This document shows, piece by piece, positions 45,150 to 53,949 of a DNA stretch of 64,000 nucleotides. Source of the stretch: JAJEDW01 sp963555775 (lineage in GTDB: Bacteria > Acidobacteriota > Terriglobia > 20CM-2-55-15); the NCBI GenBank assembly GCA_963555775.3, contig CAUVWY020000004.1, forward strand, positions 186,001-250,000. The letters run 5' to 3'. Both the position numbers and the translations under genes were made by a program. The notes under the pieces are model-generated. The model was not told the origin of the DNA. It made no database searches and saw only the letters and a list, made by a program, of their open reading frames with translations. The first letter of the stretch is position 1, and each line of letters opens with the position of its first letter.

Positions 45150-45480
45150 CGGGCTGAGCGTTCTTTGTTTTCGTCCCCCGCGCCGCCCCCACACGGTCCG
45201 CGCCATCTTTCGTTTCAGTCAGAAACCTTCCAGGTCGCGCCCCTTCCCGCGCCCATCGTCCGCGTCATATTTCGTTTCAGTCAGAAACCTTCAGGCCCCG
45301 CGCTTGATCCGGCGTGAGGAACACGCCGCTACGCGCCCGGCGCGCGGAACGCGCCGTTGAACGCGGGCATCCTGCCCGCTCTTCATCTTGTTCCCCCGTG
45401 CCACCCCCACACGGTCCGCGCCATCTTCCAGTTCAATCAGAGACCTTCCAGTTCCGCGCCTGGAAGTTGTCCATCGCGAG
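45150..45480. repeat. Dispersed mosaic hairpin repeat cluster next to the RAYT gene
   Basis: Contains two copies of TTTCGTTTCAGTCAGAAACC, then CGCTTGATCC with GGCGTGAGGAACACGCC (45311-45327), GGCGCGCGGAACGCGCC, and GCGGGCATCCTGCCCGC (45363). CACGGTCCGCGCCATCTTCC follows. It lies directly 3' of the REP-associated transposase gene. Confidence 0.88.
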
Positions 45481-45993
45481 ACGACGGGGGTGATCGGGGT
45501 GGTTCGCACGCGGGAGGAGATGCCCGCCTTCGCACCTTCATTCCCTTGGGCGCGCCACCCCCATCCACCGCCAATCCCCGGCGGAGCGCGCCAAACCCGC
45601 CTTGACGGGATTTTGGTCAATGTAATTCGTTATCGCCGCGAAGTGCTTCACGTCTCGGACATAGCGGTCGAAATAATCTTCCATCCAGAATGGCCCGATC
45701 CGTCCCAGCAGTCGATTCGCCTCTGTGGCGGTGAATGACTTCCAGGAGTGTATGACGCCATCCAATGGAAAGCCCGGTAGCGTCTCGATCAGCGCGTGCA
45801 CATGATTGGGCATGACGACCCATGCCAGAAGCCGGTAACGCTCCCCGTCGAAATGCAGCAGCGCGTCCTGGACGACCCGCGCGACGCGGTCGTCGTTGAG
45901 CCAGCATGCGCCGTGTCCTTGGTCGTCATAACGATCGATTCGCTTGCGAAGCTTCGCGCATAGGGGATCGTCCGCCGATTCGAGGCCTGTCAT

Positions 45994-47349
45994 CACTACT
46001 GTCCGGTTCGCTGGCTGGATGATCTCTATAACTAATTGTATATCAGTTATATAAAAGGATAATTTGGTGTCCGCGACTTGAACGGGAGACACCTCCCCGT
46101 GTCCAGTTGGCACCGGACTTACTAGCCCCACTTGGTGTCCGGCGAGGGGCTTCGTATGCTGGCTCCATGTATGCTGGCAAAACCCTGTTCGCTCAAGTCA
46201 TGAGTTTCCTGCCGTGGAAGACGTTCTCCCGGATCGTGGAGCGTTACCGGGGTGACCGCCTCGTCCGCACGCTGCGCAGCACCGAGCACTACCGCGCGAT
46301 GGCCTTCGCCCAACTCACTGGTCGCGAGAGCCTGCGCGATCTCGAGGCCTGCCTCGCAGCCCGTCCTTCCAAGCTCTACCACTCCGGCTTTCGTGCGCCG
46401 GTGCGGCGCTCCACCCTAGCCGACGCCAACGAGCGCCGCGACTGGCGCATCTACGCGGATTTCGCCCAGCGCCTGATCGCCCAGGCGCGCGCCCTGTATG
46501 CCGACGAACCGTTGGCGATCGAGTTGCATGAAACCGCCTACGCGCTCGACTCGACGACCATCGATCTTTGCCTGTCGATGTTCCCCTGGGCGACCTTCCG
46601 CAAAACCAAGGCGGCAGTCAAGATGCACACCTTGTTGGACTTACGAGGCTCCATCCCCAGCTTCATCCACATCTCGGACGGCAAGCTCCACGACGTGAAC
46701 GTGCTGGACTTGCTGGTGCCGGAACTGGGCGCGACCTACGTCATGGACCGCGCCTACATCGACTTCGAGCGCCTGCACCTGCTGCACCAGGCCGGTGCCT
46801 TCTTCGTCACCCGCGCCAAGAAAAACTTTCACGCCCATCGCCTCTACTCGGCGCCGACGGACCGCACTATCGGCGTCATCGCCGACCAAACCATCGCCCT
46901 CGACGGCGTTCGCACCAGGCGCCTCTATCCCGACCGCCTGCGACGCATCCGCTACAAAGATCCGAAATCCGGTAAAACGTTGGTGTTCCTCACCAACCGA
47001 ACCGGCCTCGACGCAACGACTGTCTGCAGCCTGTACAAGAGCCGCTGGCAAGTGGAGTTGTTCTTTAAGTGGATCAAACAACACTTACGGATCAAGCGCT
47101 TCCTGGGCGTCTCGGAGAACGCTGTCAAATCACAACTGTGGATCGCCGTCTCGGTCTATGTGCTGGCCGCCATCCTTCGCAAACGGCTCGAAATCACCAC
47201 GCCACTCTACACAATGCTACAGATTCTGTCGGTCATGCCGTTCGAACAAGTGCCTTTATACCAGGCACTTACCGCGGAAGATTACAGAACAGAACCGGAC
47301 CCTTCCGCTAAACAGTTGAATCTATTCAACTTCTAACCGGACAGTAGTG
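45994..47349 (+). mobile_element. IS4-family element with 9-bp target duplication
   Basis: A 1356-bp element with perfect 15-bp inverted repeats, CACTACTGTCCGGTT (45994-46008) and AACCGGACAGTAGTG (47335-47349). It is flanked by the direct repeat GCCTGTCAT (45985-45993 and 47350-47358). The left end has an AT-rich palindromic stretch near 46030 (TATAACT...AGTTATA) that may be its promoter. Confidence 0.96.
46167..47336 (+). CDS. IS4-family transposase
   Basis: A 389-residue DDE transposase with an N-terminal DUF4372-like region (TLFAQVMSFLPWKTFSRIVERY). Catalytic segments are YALDSTTIDLCLS, YVMDRAYIDFERL and the YREK-like YKSRWQVELFFKWIKQHL. The frame is intact. ATG 46167 is the first start that gives the family N-terminus; upstream codons are in the element's left end. 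Confidence 0.94.
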   Translation: MYAGKTLFAQVMSFLPWKTFSRIVERYRGDRLVRTLRSTEHYRAMAFAQLTGRESLRDLEACLAARPSKLYHSGFRAPVRRSTLADANERRDWRIYADFAQRLIAQARALYADEPLAIELHETAYALDSTTIDLCLSMFPWATFRKTKAAVKMHTLLDLRGSIPSFIHISDGKLHDVNVLDLLVPELGATYVMDRAYIDFERLHLLHQAGAFFVTRAKKNFHAHRLYSAPTDRTIGVIADQTIALDGVRTRRLYPDRLRRIRYKDPKSGKTLVFLTNRTGLDATTVCSLYKSRWQVELFFKWIKQHLRIKRFLGVSENAVKSQLWIAVSVYVLAAILRKRLEITTPLYTMLQILSVMPFEQVPLYQALTAEDYRTEPDPSAKQLNLFNF

Positions 47350-47511
47350 GCCTGTCATATTGAGTTCGGACTTCCAGGCAGCCACCGTGTCGGCGGGAAC
47401 TGCGTCGGCGAGACGGAACGTGAGAAATTGAACCGTGCCCGGTTGATCGAAGTGGGGAAGGTATCCGCGGCTGCGCCAGGCTTCGTTCCGGGTTGCGGGT
47501 AGCTCGTGGGG

Positions 47512-47690
47512 ATGCGGGCAAGATGCCCGGCGTTCAACGGCGCGTTCCCCGCGCCGGGCGCGTAGCGGCGCGTTCCTCGCGCCGGATCAAGCGCGGGGCC
47601 AGAAGGTTTCTGATTGAAGTGGAAGACGGCGCGGGGGAGGAAGACCGGGCGCGGCGCGTTCCCAGACGCGCTACCGCGCACCCTTCTACC
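47512..47690. repeat. Dispersed mosaic hairpin repeat cluster at the 5' end of the RAYT gene
   Basis: GCGGGCAAGATGCCCGG (47514), GGCGCGTTCCCCGCGCC, GGCGCGTTCCTCGCGCC, GATCAAGCGCGGGGCC, AGAAGGTTTCTGATTGAAGT and GAGGAAGACCGGGCG follow in the same order as in the other clusters. Confidence 0.88.
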
Positions 47691-47705
47691 GGGGCAAGAA
47701 ACGGG

Positions 47706-48557
47706 TTAATCCAGGAACGTTCCGTTTCGGTAGTCGTCGAACGCCTGCTCCAGCTCGGCGCGGGTGGTCATGACGAAGGGGCCGTAACGGGCGATGGGTT
47801 CGCCGATCGGTTTGGCGGCGACAATCAGGCACTTCATGCCATCGGGGCCGCTCGCGGCCTGGACACCGTCGCCGTCGCCCAGAACGGCCAGGGTGCCCGC
47901 TTCGATCGACGCGCCGTCGCCGTCGCCGGTTTCACCCACCGTGCCGGCGCCTTCGTAGACGTAGATGAATCCGTTGTGGCCGTCCGGTATTCGCTGCGTA
48001 TGCCGTGCATCGCCCTGGAGTTGGAGGTCGAGATAGGTGGGCGCCGTGCCGGCGGCTTCGACGGGGCCGCGCGTGCCGCCCGATTCTCCGGCGACGATAC
48101 GGATTCGTCCGCCGTCGATTTCGATTTCGGGAACGTCCTCCGGGGGGATGTCCTGGTATCGCGGGGTGGTCATCTTGAGTCTGGAGGGCAAGTTCACCCA
48201 GAGCTGAAAACCCCACATCAGCCCGTCTTCCTGCTGGGGCATTTCCGAATGGACGATACCGCGCCCCGCGGTCATCCATTGAACGCTGCCGGCCACCAGA
48301 TTGCCCCGATTGCCCCGGTGATCCCGGTGTTCCATCCTGCCCGCGAGCATGTAGGTTACGGTTTCAAAGCCTCGATGCGGGTGATCGGGGAATCCGGCAA
48401 TGTAATCGCCGGCCCGGTCCGATTTGAATTCGTCGAAGAGAAGGAACGGATCCAGGTGGTCGAGAGCCGGCGTGCCGACGCTGCGCTTGAGCCGGACTCC
48501 GGCGCCGTCCGACGTATCACTTCCCGGAACGATTCGAATCGCCTTTCGCAATTTCAT
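47706..48557 (-). CDS. Pirin family protein
   Basis: A 283-residue bicupin. The N-terminal cupin holds the metal ligands in FPDHPHRGFETVTYMLAG (two His), with HSEMPQQ later and the conserved AGRGIVHSE. The C-terminal domain begins around VPEIEIDGGRIRIVAGE. Some pirins are quercetinases; others are regulators. ATG 48557 gives MKLRKAIRIVPGS; an upstream in-frame start at 48596 has no support. It is divergent from lipA. Confidence 0.93.
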   Translation of the reverse strand: MKLRKAIRIVPGSDTSDGAGVRLKRSVGTPALDHLDPFLLFDEFKSDRAGDYIAGFPDHPHRGFETVTYMLAGRMEHRDHRGNRGNLVAGSVQWMTAGRGIVHSEMPQQEDGLMWGFQLWVNLPSRLKMTTPRYQDIPPEDVPEIEIDGGRIRIVAGESGGTRGPVEAAGTAPTYLDLQLQGDARHTQRIPDGHNGFIYVYEGAGTVGETGDGDGASIEAGTLAVLGDGDGVQAASGPDGMKCLIVAAKPIGEPIARYGPFVMTTRAELEQAFDDYRNGTFLD

Positions 48558-48685
48558 GGTTGTCTCCAGCCAGTGTCCGTATTGAGCCGCACGCAATACT
48601 ACCGCGCGAAGTCCGGGCCGGCGAACCCCATGCCCCGTCGGTTTGCCGGTTCCGGCCCGATTCTTTCGGGGAGTATACTAGCGGT

Positions 48686-49561
48686 ATGGGACGTCATCCT
48701 CCATGGTTGACCGTGCGATTGCCGGGCGGCGACAACTATGCGGCCGTGCGCCGGACGGTTCGTGCCCACGGGCTCAATACGGTTTGCGAGGATGCCCGTT
48801 GTCCCAATATCGCCGAGTGCTGGGGCCAACACCGTACCGCGACGTTCATGATTCTGGGGGATATCTGCACCCGGGCCTGCGCCTATTGCGCGGTTCGGTC
48901 GGGCCGTCCCACGGAGTTGGACAGGGAAGAGCCGTTGCGGGTGGCCCGTGCCGTGGCGGACCTGAACCTGCGGCACGCCGTGATCACTTCGGTGGACCGC
49001 GACGACCTGCTCGACGGCGGCGCGGCCATTTTTGCCGATACGGTGCGGCAGATTCGACGGCTCGACCCCTCGGTCAGAATCGAATTGCTGACTCCGGATT
49101 TCGGCGGATCCATGCAATCGCTCGATACCGTCCTCGCGTCGGGACCCGATATCTTTTCGCACAACGTCGAAACCGTCGAGCGCCTGTACCCGGATGTCCG
49201 TTTCAAGTCCGACTACCGCGTGGCCCTGGGGCTGCTGCGGTCGGCCGGCGAAGGGGACTCGGTCGCCTTTACCAAGACCGGGATCATGGTGGGGCTGGGC
49301 GAGGAATGGAATGAGATCGTCGATCTGATTCGGGATGCCGCCGATGCCGGAGTGGATATTCTGACGATCGGACAATACCTGAAACCCACGGCCCGGCACG
49401 CTGAAATCCAGCGGTACTACACGCCCGACGAATTCGACGAACTGGCCCGGATTGGGCGCGGGACGGGTATTCGCTGGGTCTTTTCGGGTCCGCTCGTGCG
49501 CAGTTCGTACCATGCCGAAGACGTGTTTGCGGACATGATGAAAACGGCGGCGGGGGCCTGA
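48686..49561 (+). CDS. lipA: Lipoyl synthase
   Basis: Radical SAM enzyme that inserts two sulfur atoms into protein-bound octanoyl groups. The auxiliary 4Fe-4S cluster ligands are Cys34, Cys39 and Cys45 (CEDARCPNIAEC). The radical SAM cluster is Cys61, Cys65 and Cys68 (CTRACAYC). The C-terminal RSSYHAED supplies the conserved Ser ligand. Total 291 residues from ATG 48686. The next gene, five bases on, encodes an Nfu Fe-S carrier; in E. coli NfuA rebuilds the auxiliary cluster that LipA destroys in each turnover, so the pairing makes biochemical sense. Confidence 0.97.
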   Translation: MGRHPPWLTVRLPGGDNYAAVRRTVRAHGLNTVCEDARCPNIAECWGQHRTATFMILGDICTRACAYCAVRSGRPTELDREEPLRVARAVADLNLRHAVITSVDRDDLLDGGAAIFADTVRQIRRLDPSVRIELLTPDFGGSMQSLDTVLASGPDIFSHNVETVERLYPDVRFKSDYRVALGLLRSAGEGDSVAFTKTGIMVGLGEEWNEIVDLIRDAADAGVDILTIGQYLKPTARHAEIQRYYTPDEFDELARIGRGTGIRWVFSGPLVRSSYHAEDVFADMMKTAAGA

Positions 49562-49566
49562 CGGCC

Positions 49567-49884
49567 ATGGGGTTCCTGTCAAGGATTCTGGGAGTCGACT
49601 TCGACGAACCGGCCGAACGGGTGACGCCGCCCACCGCGGCGGGAGTCGGGCATCCCAGCGGCAGCCTCGAAGCCCGAATCGAAGCCGTGCTCGAAAGCGT
49701 TCGCCCGGCCCTTCACGCCGACGGAGGCGACATCGAACTGGTTTCAGTGGATGGCAACTCGGCCCGGGTGCGGCTGAAGGGCGCTTGCGACGGGTGTCCC
49801 AGCGCCGCCCTGACCCTGCGGTTCGGAATCGAAAGGAAAATCAAGGAAGCCATTCCCGAGTTCGAAGACCTGATCCCCATCTGA
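49567..49884 (+). CDS. Nfu-type Fe-S cluster carrier
   Basis: A 105-residue protein: a short Pro-rich N-terminal part, then the NifU C-terminal domain (LEARIEAVLESVRPALHADG, DIELVSVDG) with the Cys74-x2-Cys77 cluster site in ACDGCPSA. It holds a 4Fe-4S cluster at a dimer interface. It directly follows lipA with five bases between, so the two are almost certainly cotranslated; the likely job is repair of the LipA auxiliary cluster. Confidence 0.93.
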   Translation: MGFLSRILGVDFDEPAERVTPPTAAGVGHPSGSLEARIEAVLESVRPALHADGGDIELVSVDGNSARVRLKGACDGCPSAALTLRFGIERKIKEAIPEFEDLIPI

Positions 49885-49956
49885 TCCCGGCCTGATTCCG
49901 ATCCGACCGATTCGATCTGAAAAACCGTAATCTCGGGAATCTCCAAACGCGTCGTT

Positions 49957-50187
49957 CTAACTCGCCGAGACCCGTCCGGTGATGGCCTCGCGCAGCCCTT
50001 CCAGCAACCCTTCCAGGCGCGCCATGCGTTCTCGGAGTTCACCGACCTCATGCTCCACGCGTTGTCGGAGTTCACGGACCTCGCCGCGCAAGTCGTTGAT
50101 CTCCTTCCGCAATCCGCCTGTGGCGTTGAGGATCAACCCCGCGAGCGCGACACCCACACCCAGAATTGCAACGATTTCGCCGCTCAT
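49957..50187 (-). CDS. Small membrane protein with coiled coil
   Basis: A 76-residue protein with one N-terminal transmembrane helix (IVAILGVGVALAGLIL, about 4-22) and a Leu/Arg/Glu heptad region to the end (LRGEVRELRQRVEHEVGELRE). It resembles short membrane-bound coiled-coil proteins found in many genomes, with no known role. AGGAGG-like GGTGGAGGAAAC lies just before ATG 50187. Confidence 0.7.
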   Translation of the reverse strand: MSGEIVAILGVGVALAGLILNATGGLRKEINDLRGEVRELRQRVEHEVGELRERMARLEGLLEGLREAITGRVSAS

Positions 50188-50351
50188 GTTTCCTCCACCA
50201 GTTTTTCGTATTCTCCCGCGTCACACAAGACAAAACACGCGATCATCCGGAATGCGATGAACGATTCCGAATTTGCTTGCGCGGCTTTCTCACCCGACGG
50301 TCCGCGGGTCCTGTCAGCCCGTAGAACCCCGCGGGGTTCGACCACGCACCG

Positions 50352-50951
50352 TTAGATCTGACGGCGCCCTTCGAGCGCCTTGCTCATCGTCACCGAGTCG
50401 GCATAGTCGAGGTCTCCGCCGACGGGCAGCCCCATCGCCAGGCGCGTTACCTTGATGCCGAGCGGGTTGACGAGCTTTGAAATGTACAGGGCCGTGGTTT
50501 CGCCTTCGACGTTCGGGTTCGTGGCGACGATAATCTCGTCGATCGAATTCTCCTGCAGCCGCGCCAGCAGCGACTTGACGTTCAACTGGTCGGGGCCTAC
50601 GCCCTTGAGCGGCGAAATAGCACCCATGAGCACGTGGTACCGTCCGTTGAAATCGTGGGTGTTCTCGATGGGAATAATGTTGTGCGACTCCTCGACAATG
50701 CACAGGAGGCGGTCGTTGCGGCCTGGATGGGTGCAGAAGTGACAGGGGTCGACGTCGGTCATGTTGCCGCAGGTCGTGCAGTGGTGAATGCGCGTGCGCA
50801 TGTCCACGATCGCGTGGGCCAGTTGTTCGGCCCCCTCCGGTTCCATCTTCAGAATGTGAAACGCCATCCGTTGCGCGGACTTGGCGCCGATGCCGGGAAG
50901 CTTCTTGAAATTTTCGATGAGCCGTTCGACCGGTTCCGCGAGATTTCCCAT
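50352..50951 (-). CDS. recR: Recombination protein RecR
   Basis: A 199-residue RecFOR mediator protein that clamps DNA and helps load RecA at gaps. It has the helix-hairpin-helix LPGIGAKSAQRMAFHIL (18-34), zinc-finger Cys58, Cys61, Cys70 and Cys73, and the Toprim domain with CIVEESHNI and ATNPNVEGE. It is the last gene of the dnaX-ybaB-recR operon, a classic bacterial order. Confidence 0.97.
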   Translation of the reverse strand: MGNLAEPVERLIENFKKLPGIGAKSAQRMAFHILKMEPEGAEQLAHAIVDMRTRIHHCTTCGNMTDVDPCHFCTHPGRNDRLLCIVEESHNIIPIENTHDFNGRYHVLMGAISPLKGVGPDQLNVKSLLARLQENSIDEIIVATNPNVEGETTALYISKLVNPLGIKVTRLAMGLPVGGDLDYADSVTMSKALEGRRQI

Positions 50952-50975
50952 TGGTCTGATTTACCGGACAGGACG

Positions 50976-51275
50976 CTAAAAACCCGGAATCTTGAGTCCC
51001 GCGGTCAGGTTTCCGAGTTGGCCCTGCATGGCCTCATCGACTCGACGCGAGGCCTCGTTGACGGCCGCGACGATCAGGTCCTGAAGCATTTCGGCGTCGC
51101 CGCCGCCGAGAACTTCGGGGTCGATTTCGATCGACAGCAGAAGTTTGTTGCCGTTCATCCGGACCGAAACCATCCCGCCTCCGGAACTGGCTTCGATCAC
51201 GGTCTGTTCCATCTGCTTCTGTAGCTCTTCCTGCATCTTCTGGGCCTGCTTCATCATTTGCTGGATGTTCTTCAT
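50976..51275 (-). CDS. YbaB/EbfC family nucleoid-associated protein
   Basis: A 99-residue protein starting MKNIQQMMKQAQKMQEELQK, with the central strands GGGMVSVRMNGNKLLLSIEID and a C-terminal helix (AVNEASRRVDEAMQG). YbaB dimers bind DNA. It lies between dnaX (27 bases upstream) and recR (24 bases downstream) in the conserved operon. Confidence 0.96.
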   Translation of the reverse strand: MKNIQQMMKQAQKMQEELQKQMEQTVIEASSGGGMVSVRMNGNKLLLSIEIDPEVLGGGDAEMLQDLIVAAVNEASRRVDEAMQGQLGNLTAGLKIPGF

Positions 51276-51302
51276 TGGAAGACTCCTTGTTCGAAGGGCT
51301 CT

Positions 51303-52799
51303 TTAGTCGAAGGGTTCCTTGGGTTGATTTCCGTCCGCGGGCGCATCCGCGCGGCGGTTGGTCGCTTTGACGTGCGCGATGTCGCCTCTGAAAACATCGA
51401 GAAAGCTTTTTATCAGCGGTTCGTTCACTGCCGAATCCCGCACCGAATCCGGCGCCGGTTCAATACCAGGCGCCTCCGGTGGCGGCGTGTCCTCGGCCTC
51501 TTTTACCGCTTTTACTGCCGGCGCGGGCGCGGCGATGACTGCCGGTGGGGGCGTGGCTTCTACTGCCGGCTTGACTGTCGGCTTGACTGTCGGCTTGACT
51601 GCCGGCGCGGGCGCCGGTCGCCGTGCGTCGGCCGGTTCGGTTGTGCGCTCCGGTTCCGGACCCACTGCCACCGCCCCGCTTCTGATTTCCCGGATGACAT
51701 CTTCGATGTCCCGAAGCTTCCCCACCCGCGTGAGCTTGATGCAGCCGATTTCAAGGTGGAAGCGCGGTTCCGAAGTCCATCGCAGGTCGTTTTCGAGTTT
51801 GAGCAGCATGTCGAAGAAGCGAATGAGATCCTGTTCGGAAAACCCCGCGGACTGTGCCGCTATCGAAGCGCGGTCGTCCCGGCTTCCCAGGATCTTGTCC
51901 TCGATTCCGAGCTTGGCCAGAAGCAGGTCGCGAATGCGGGCCAGGAACTCGCGGACGAATTGCTGCAGATTCAACCCCTGATCGACGACCACTTCGACAA
52001 CCTCGATCAAGGCGTTCGAGTTTCTGTCGATCAGCGCGTTCACCGAGCGGTCCAACAGTTCGGTCGGGATGGAGCCCAGGACGTCGCGAACGTCGCTGTC
52101 GGCGATCTTCTGTCCCCCGAAAGCGATGATCTGATCCAGCAGGGACTGGGCATCCCGCATGCTGCCTTCAGCCGCCCGGACGACGTAATTCAGTGCGCCG
52201 TCCCCGATCGTGACGCCTTCGCGTTCGGCGATCATGCCGAGATGTTCCTTGATTTCCTGGGGCGAAATGGTCCTGAAGACGAATTGCTGACACCGCGAAA
52301 CGATCGTCGCCGGCAGCTTGTGGCGCTCGGTCGTGGCCATGATGAACGCGACGTGCTCGGGAGGTTCTTCAAGTATCTTCAGCAGCGCGTTGAAGGCGGA
52401 CGTCGAGAGCATGTGCACTTCGTCGATGATGAAGATCTTGAAGCGGTCGCGGGACGCCGCGTAACGGGCGTTCTCGCGAAGTTCCCGGATGCTGTCCACG
52501 CCGGTGTTCGACGCGGCGTCGATTTCGAGGACGTCGATCGACGATCCGGCGGAGATCTCGTTGCACGACGCGCATTCGTTGCAGGGCGTCGCGGTGGGCC
52601 CTTTCGCGCAGTTCAACGCCTTTGCCAGCAGCCGCGCCGTGGTGGTCTTTCCCACCCCCCGGGGCCCGCAGAACAGGTAGGCATGCCCGGTCCTGTTCAT
52701 CTCGATCGCGTTCTTCAACGTCTGGACGATGGGTTTCTGCCCGACGACCTCTTCGAAGGTCTGCGGCCGAAACTTGCGCGCGATGACCTGATATTTCAT
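51303..52799 (-). CDS. dnaX: DNA polymerase III subunit gamma/tau
   Basis: Clamp-loader ATPase, 498 residues. Walker A GPRGVGKT at 45-52; zinc Cys64, Cys73, Cys76 and Cys79; the DEVH box in IFIIDEVHMLS; the SRC motif in VSRCQQF. The C-terminal quarter has a low-complexity Ala/Pro/Val stretch with PTVKPTVKPAVEA-type tandem repeats, as in tau linkers. No A-rich slippery site is apparent, so a separate gamma form by frameshift is not indicated. It is the first gene of the operon with ybaB and recR. Confidence 0.97.
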   Translation of the reverse strand: MKYQVIARKFRPQTFEEVVGQKPIVQTLKNAIEMNRTGHAYLFCGPRGVGKTTTARLLAKALNCAKGPTATPCNECASCNEISAGSSIDVLEIDAASNTGVDSIRELRENARYAASRDRFKIFIIDEVHMLSTSAFNALLKILEEPPEHVAFIMATTERHKLPATIVSRCQQFVFRTISPQEIKEHLGMIAEREGVTIGDGALNYVVRAAEGSMRDAQSLLDQIIAFGGQKIADSDVRDVLGSIPTELLDRSVNALIDRNSNALIEVVEVVVDQGLNLQQFVREFLARIRDLLLAKLGIEDKILGSRDDRASIAAQSAGFSEQDLIRFFDMLLKLENDLRWTSEPRFHLEIGCIKLTRVGKLRDIEDVIREIRSGAVAVGPEPERTTEPADARRPAPAPAVKPTVKPTVKPAVEATPPPAVIAAPAPAVKAVKEAEDTPPPEAPGIEPAPDSVRDSAVNEPLIKSFLDVFRGDIAHVKATNRRADAPADGNQPKEPFD

Positions 52800-52955
52800 C
52801 GGCGTCGATGGATGCGCATCGCGGGATGTGGTGTTGAAAAGCGCATCGCGGAATGTCCTGTTGAAATGTGTTTCATTAACCGATCGGGAGTTCGAGCGAT
52901 AGACGATCCGGAAAACATCCAGCGACCCTGTTTCGAATTCTTCAGGGCCAGGCCC

Positions 52956-53047
52956 GCGGGGGATACTGTGTCACATCGGGTAACCCGCTACCGTTGCTTC
53001 CTTCCGGACCTGGCGGGGTTCACGGGCGCCGATTGCACAGCCCCCCT
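52956..53047 (-). ncRNA. ffs: Signal recognition particle RNA, small bacterial type (4.5S)
   Basis: On the minus strand the hallmark core CCAGGTCCGGAAGGAAGCA appears, flanked by pairing arms: GGGGGGCTGTGC near the 5' end with CACAGTATCCCCC at the 3' end, and GTGAACCCCGCC with GCGGGTTACCC. About 90 nt, 4.5S-like without an Alu domain. Location next to dnaX is seen in many genomes. Confidence 0.95.
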
Positions 53048-53149
53048 GGAGCCTGACAACGGAGTGGGTGTCCGTCTGCTCTGCCGGGACATTCCACCGG
53101 CGTTCAGGATACCAAATTTTCGCCCGCATTTCGGAATCCGAATGGGGTT

Positions 53150-53560
53150 GGCGGCCGCGCGCCAGCGCGGTTGCGCGGTAGCGCAAGGCGGCGCGCCCGC
53201 TCTTCATCTTCTTCCCCCGTGCCGCCCCACACCGTCCGCGTCATTTTCCGTTTCAGTCAGAAACCTGCCAGTTTGGCGCTTGATCCGGCGTGACCGGCGC
53301 GAGGAACGCGCCTGAGAACACGCCGCTACGCGCCCGGCGCGAGGAACGCGCCGTTGAACGCGGGCATCCTGCCCGCAAAGGTCAGTCCCGATCCTGGATA
53401 TTGAACCCGTGGGCCGCTTGACCTGGAAGTTCATGCGATTTCTGTGCGGGCAAGATGCCCGCGTTCCCAGGCTAAGTCCTGAAGGTTTCTGACTGAATGG
53501 GAAGGCGGTGCGGACGATCGGTGGGCGGCGCGGTGGAAGAAGAGCGGGCGTGGCGCGTAT
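53150..53560. repeat. Dispersed mosaic hairpin repeat cluster
   Basis: Contains TTTCCGTTTCAGTCAGAAAC, CGCTTGATCCGGCGTGACC, GGCGCGAGGAACGCGCC twice, GAACACGCCGCTACGCGCCC, GCGGGCATCCTGCCCGC (53360) with GTCAGTCCCGATCCTGGATA, GCGGGCAAGATGCCCGC (53446), and the tail GTGGCGCGTATCCAC. No gene is seen in 53100-53598. Confidence 0.87.
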
Positions 53561-53598
53561 CCACTGAGTCCAGGAAGGCTTGCGAGATCTCGTTTCGC

Positions 53599-53949
53599 TT
53601 ATGAAAAAAATTCCCGCACCGACCGAAGGGCTTCTTCTGTCTTCTCTCTGTTGAGCGCGCAGAGTTTCTTTACGATGAGCGACGAGTGCATCGTGAACAG
53701 CTTGGTCGTCTTGACGATCGATTTCTTCGGTAGCCGGCCTTCGGCAAAGTCGGCGCCGGTGAGCTGGATCGCATCGGGGTCGTCCGTGATGTGCGAGGTG
53801 ATCGCGGCCAGCACGAGGTCCTCTCCGGCAGCGTTGAAGGAATCCGGGGAAATGATCAGCGCGGGACGTCTTTTGGACGAGGTGAGGTCGGTGAAGGGGA
53901 ATGAAACCAGAACGATGTTGCCCTGTCTATAAACTGTCGTAGACGGCAT
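53599..53949 (-). CDS. MazF/PemK-type endoribonuclease toxin
   Basis: A 116-residue protein with the MazF fold signature: YRQGNIVLVSFPFTDLTSSKRRPALII, which includes the catalytic-type Arg of KRRP, then LAAITSHI with the conserved Ser/Thr, and KKSIVKTTKLFTMHSSLI. MazF toxins cut mRNA at short sites. It overlaps the upstream antitoxin gene by 23 bases, the usual type II toxin-antitoxin arrangement with the antitoxin first. Confidence 0.9.
   Translation of the reverse strand: MPSTTVYRQGNIVLVSFPFTDLTSSKRRPALIISPDSFNAAGEDLVLAAITSHITDDPDAIQLTGADFAEGRLPKKSIVKTTKLFTMHSSLIVKKLCALNREKTEEALRSVREFFS

Larger units (their letters stand above)
45538..47511 (-). pseudogene. REP-associated tyrosine transposase (RAYT), split by an IS4 element
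   Basis: Y1/HUH single-strand transposase of the TnpA-REP type. The 3' part (45538-45993) holds the HUH motif MPNHVHALIET, the catalytic-Tyr segment MEDYFDRYVRDVKHF and NYIDQNPVKAGL. The 5' part lies beyond the IS at 47350-47511 and reads WRSRGYLPHFDQPGTVQFLT and RLADAVPADTVAAWKSELNM, the typical RAYT start. Removing the IS and one 9-bp duplication restores one frame. No ATG or GTG is visible; a GCGGGCA hairpin sits immediately before the first recognisable codon. Repeat clusters flank both ends. Confidence 0.92.

Noticed and set aside
51303..52799. Programmed frameshift in dnaX
   Set aside because: No A-rich slippery heptamer followed by a hairpin is visible in the gene, and the frame is continuous to the tau-like end.
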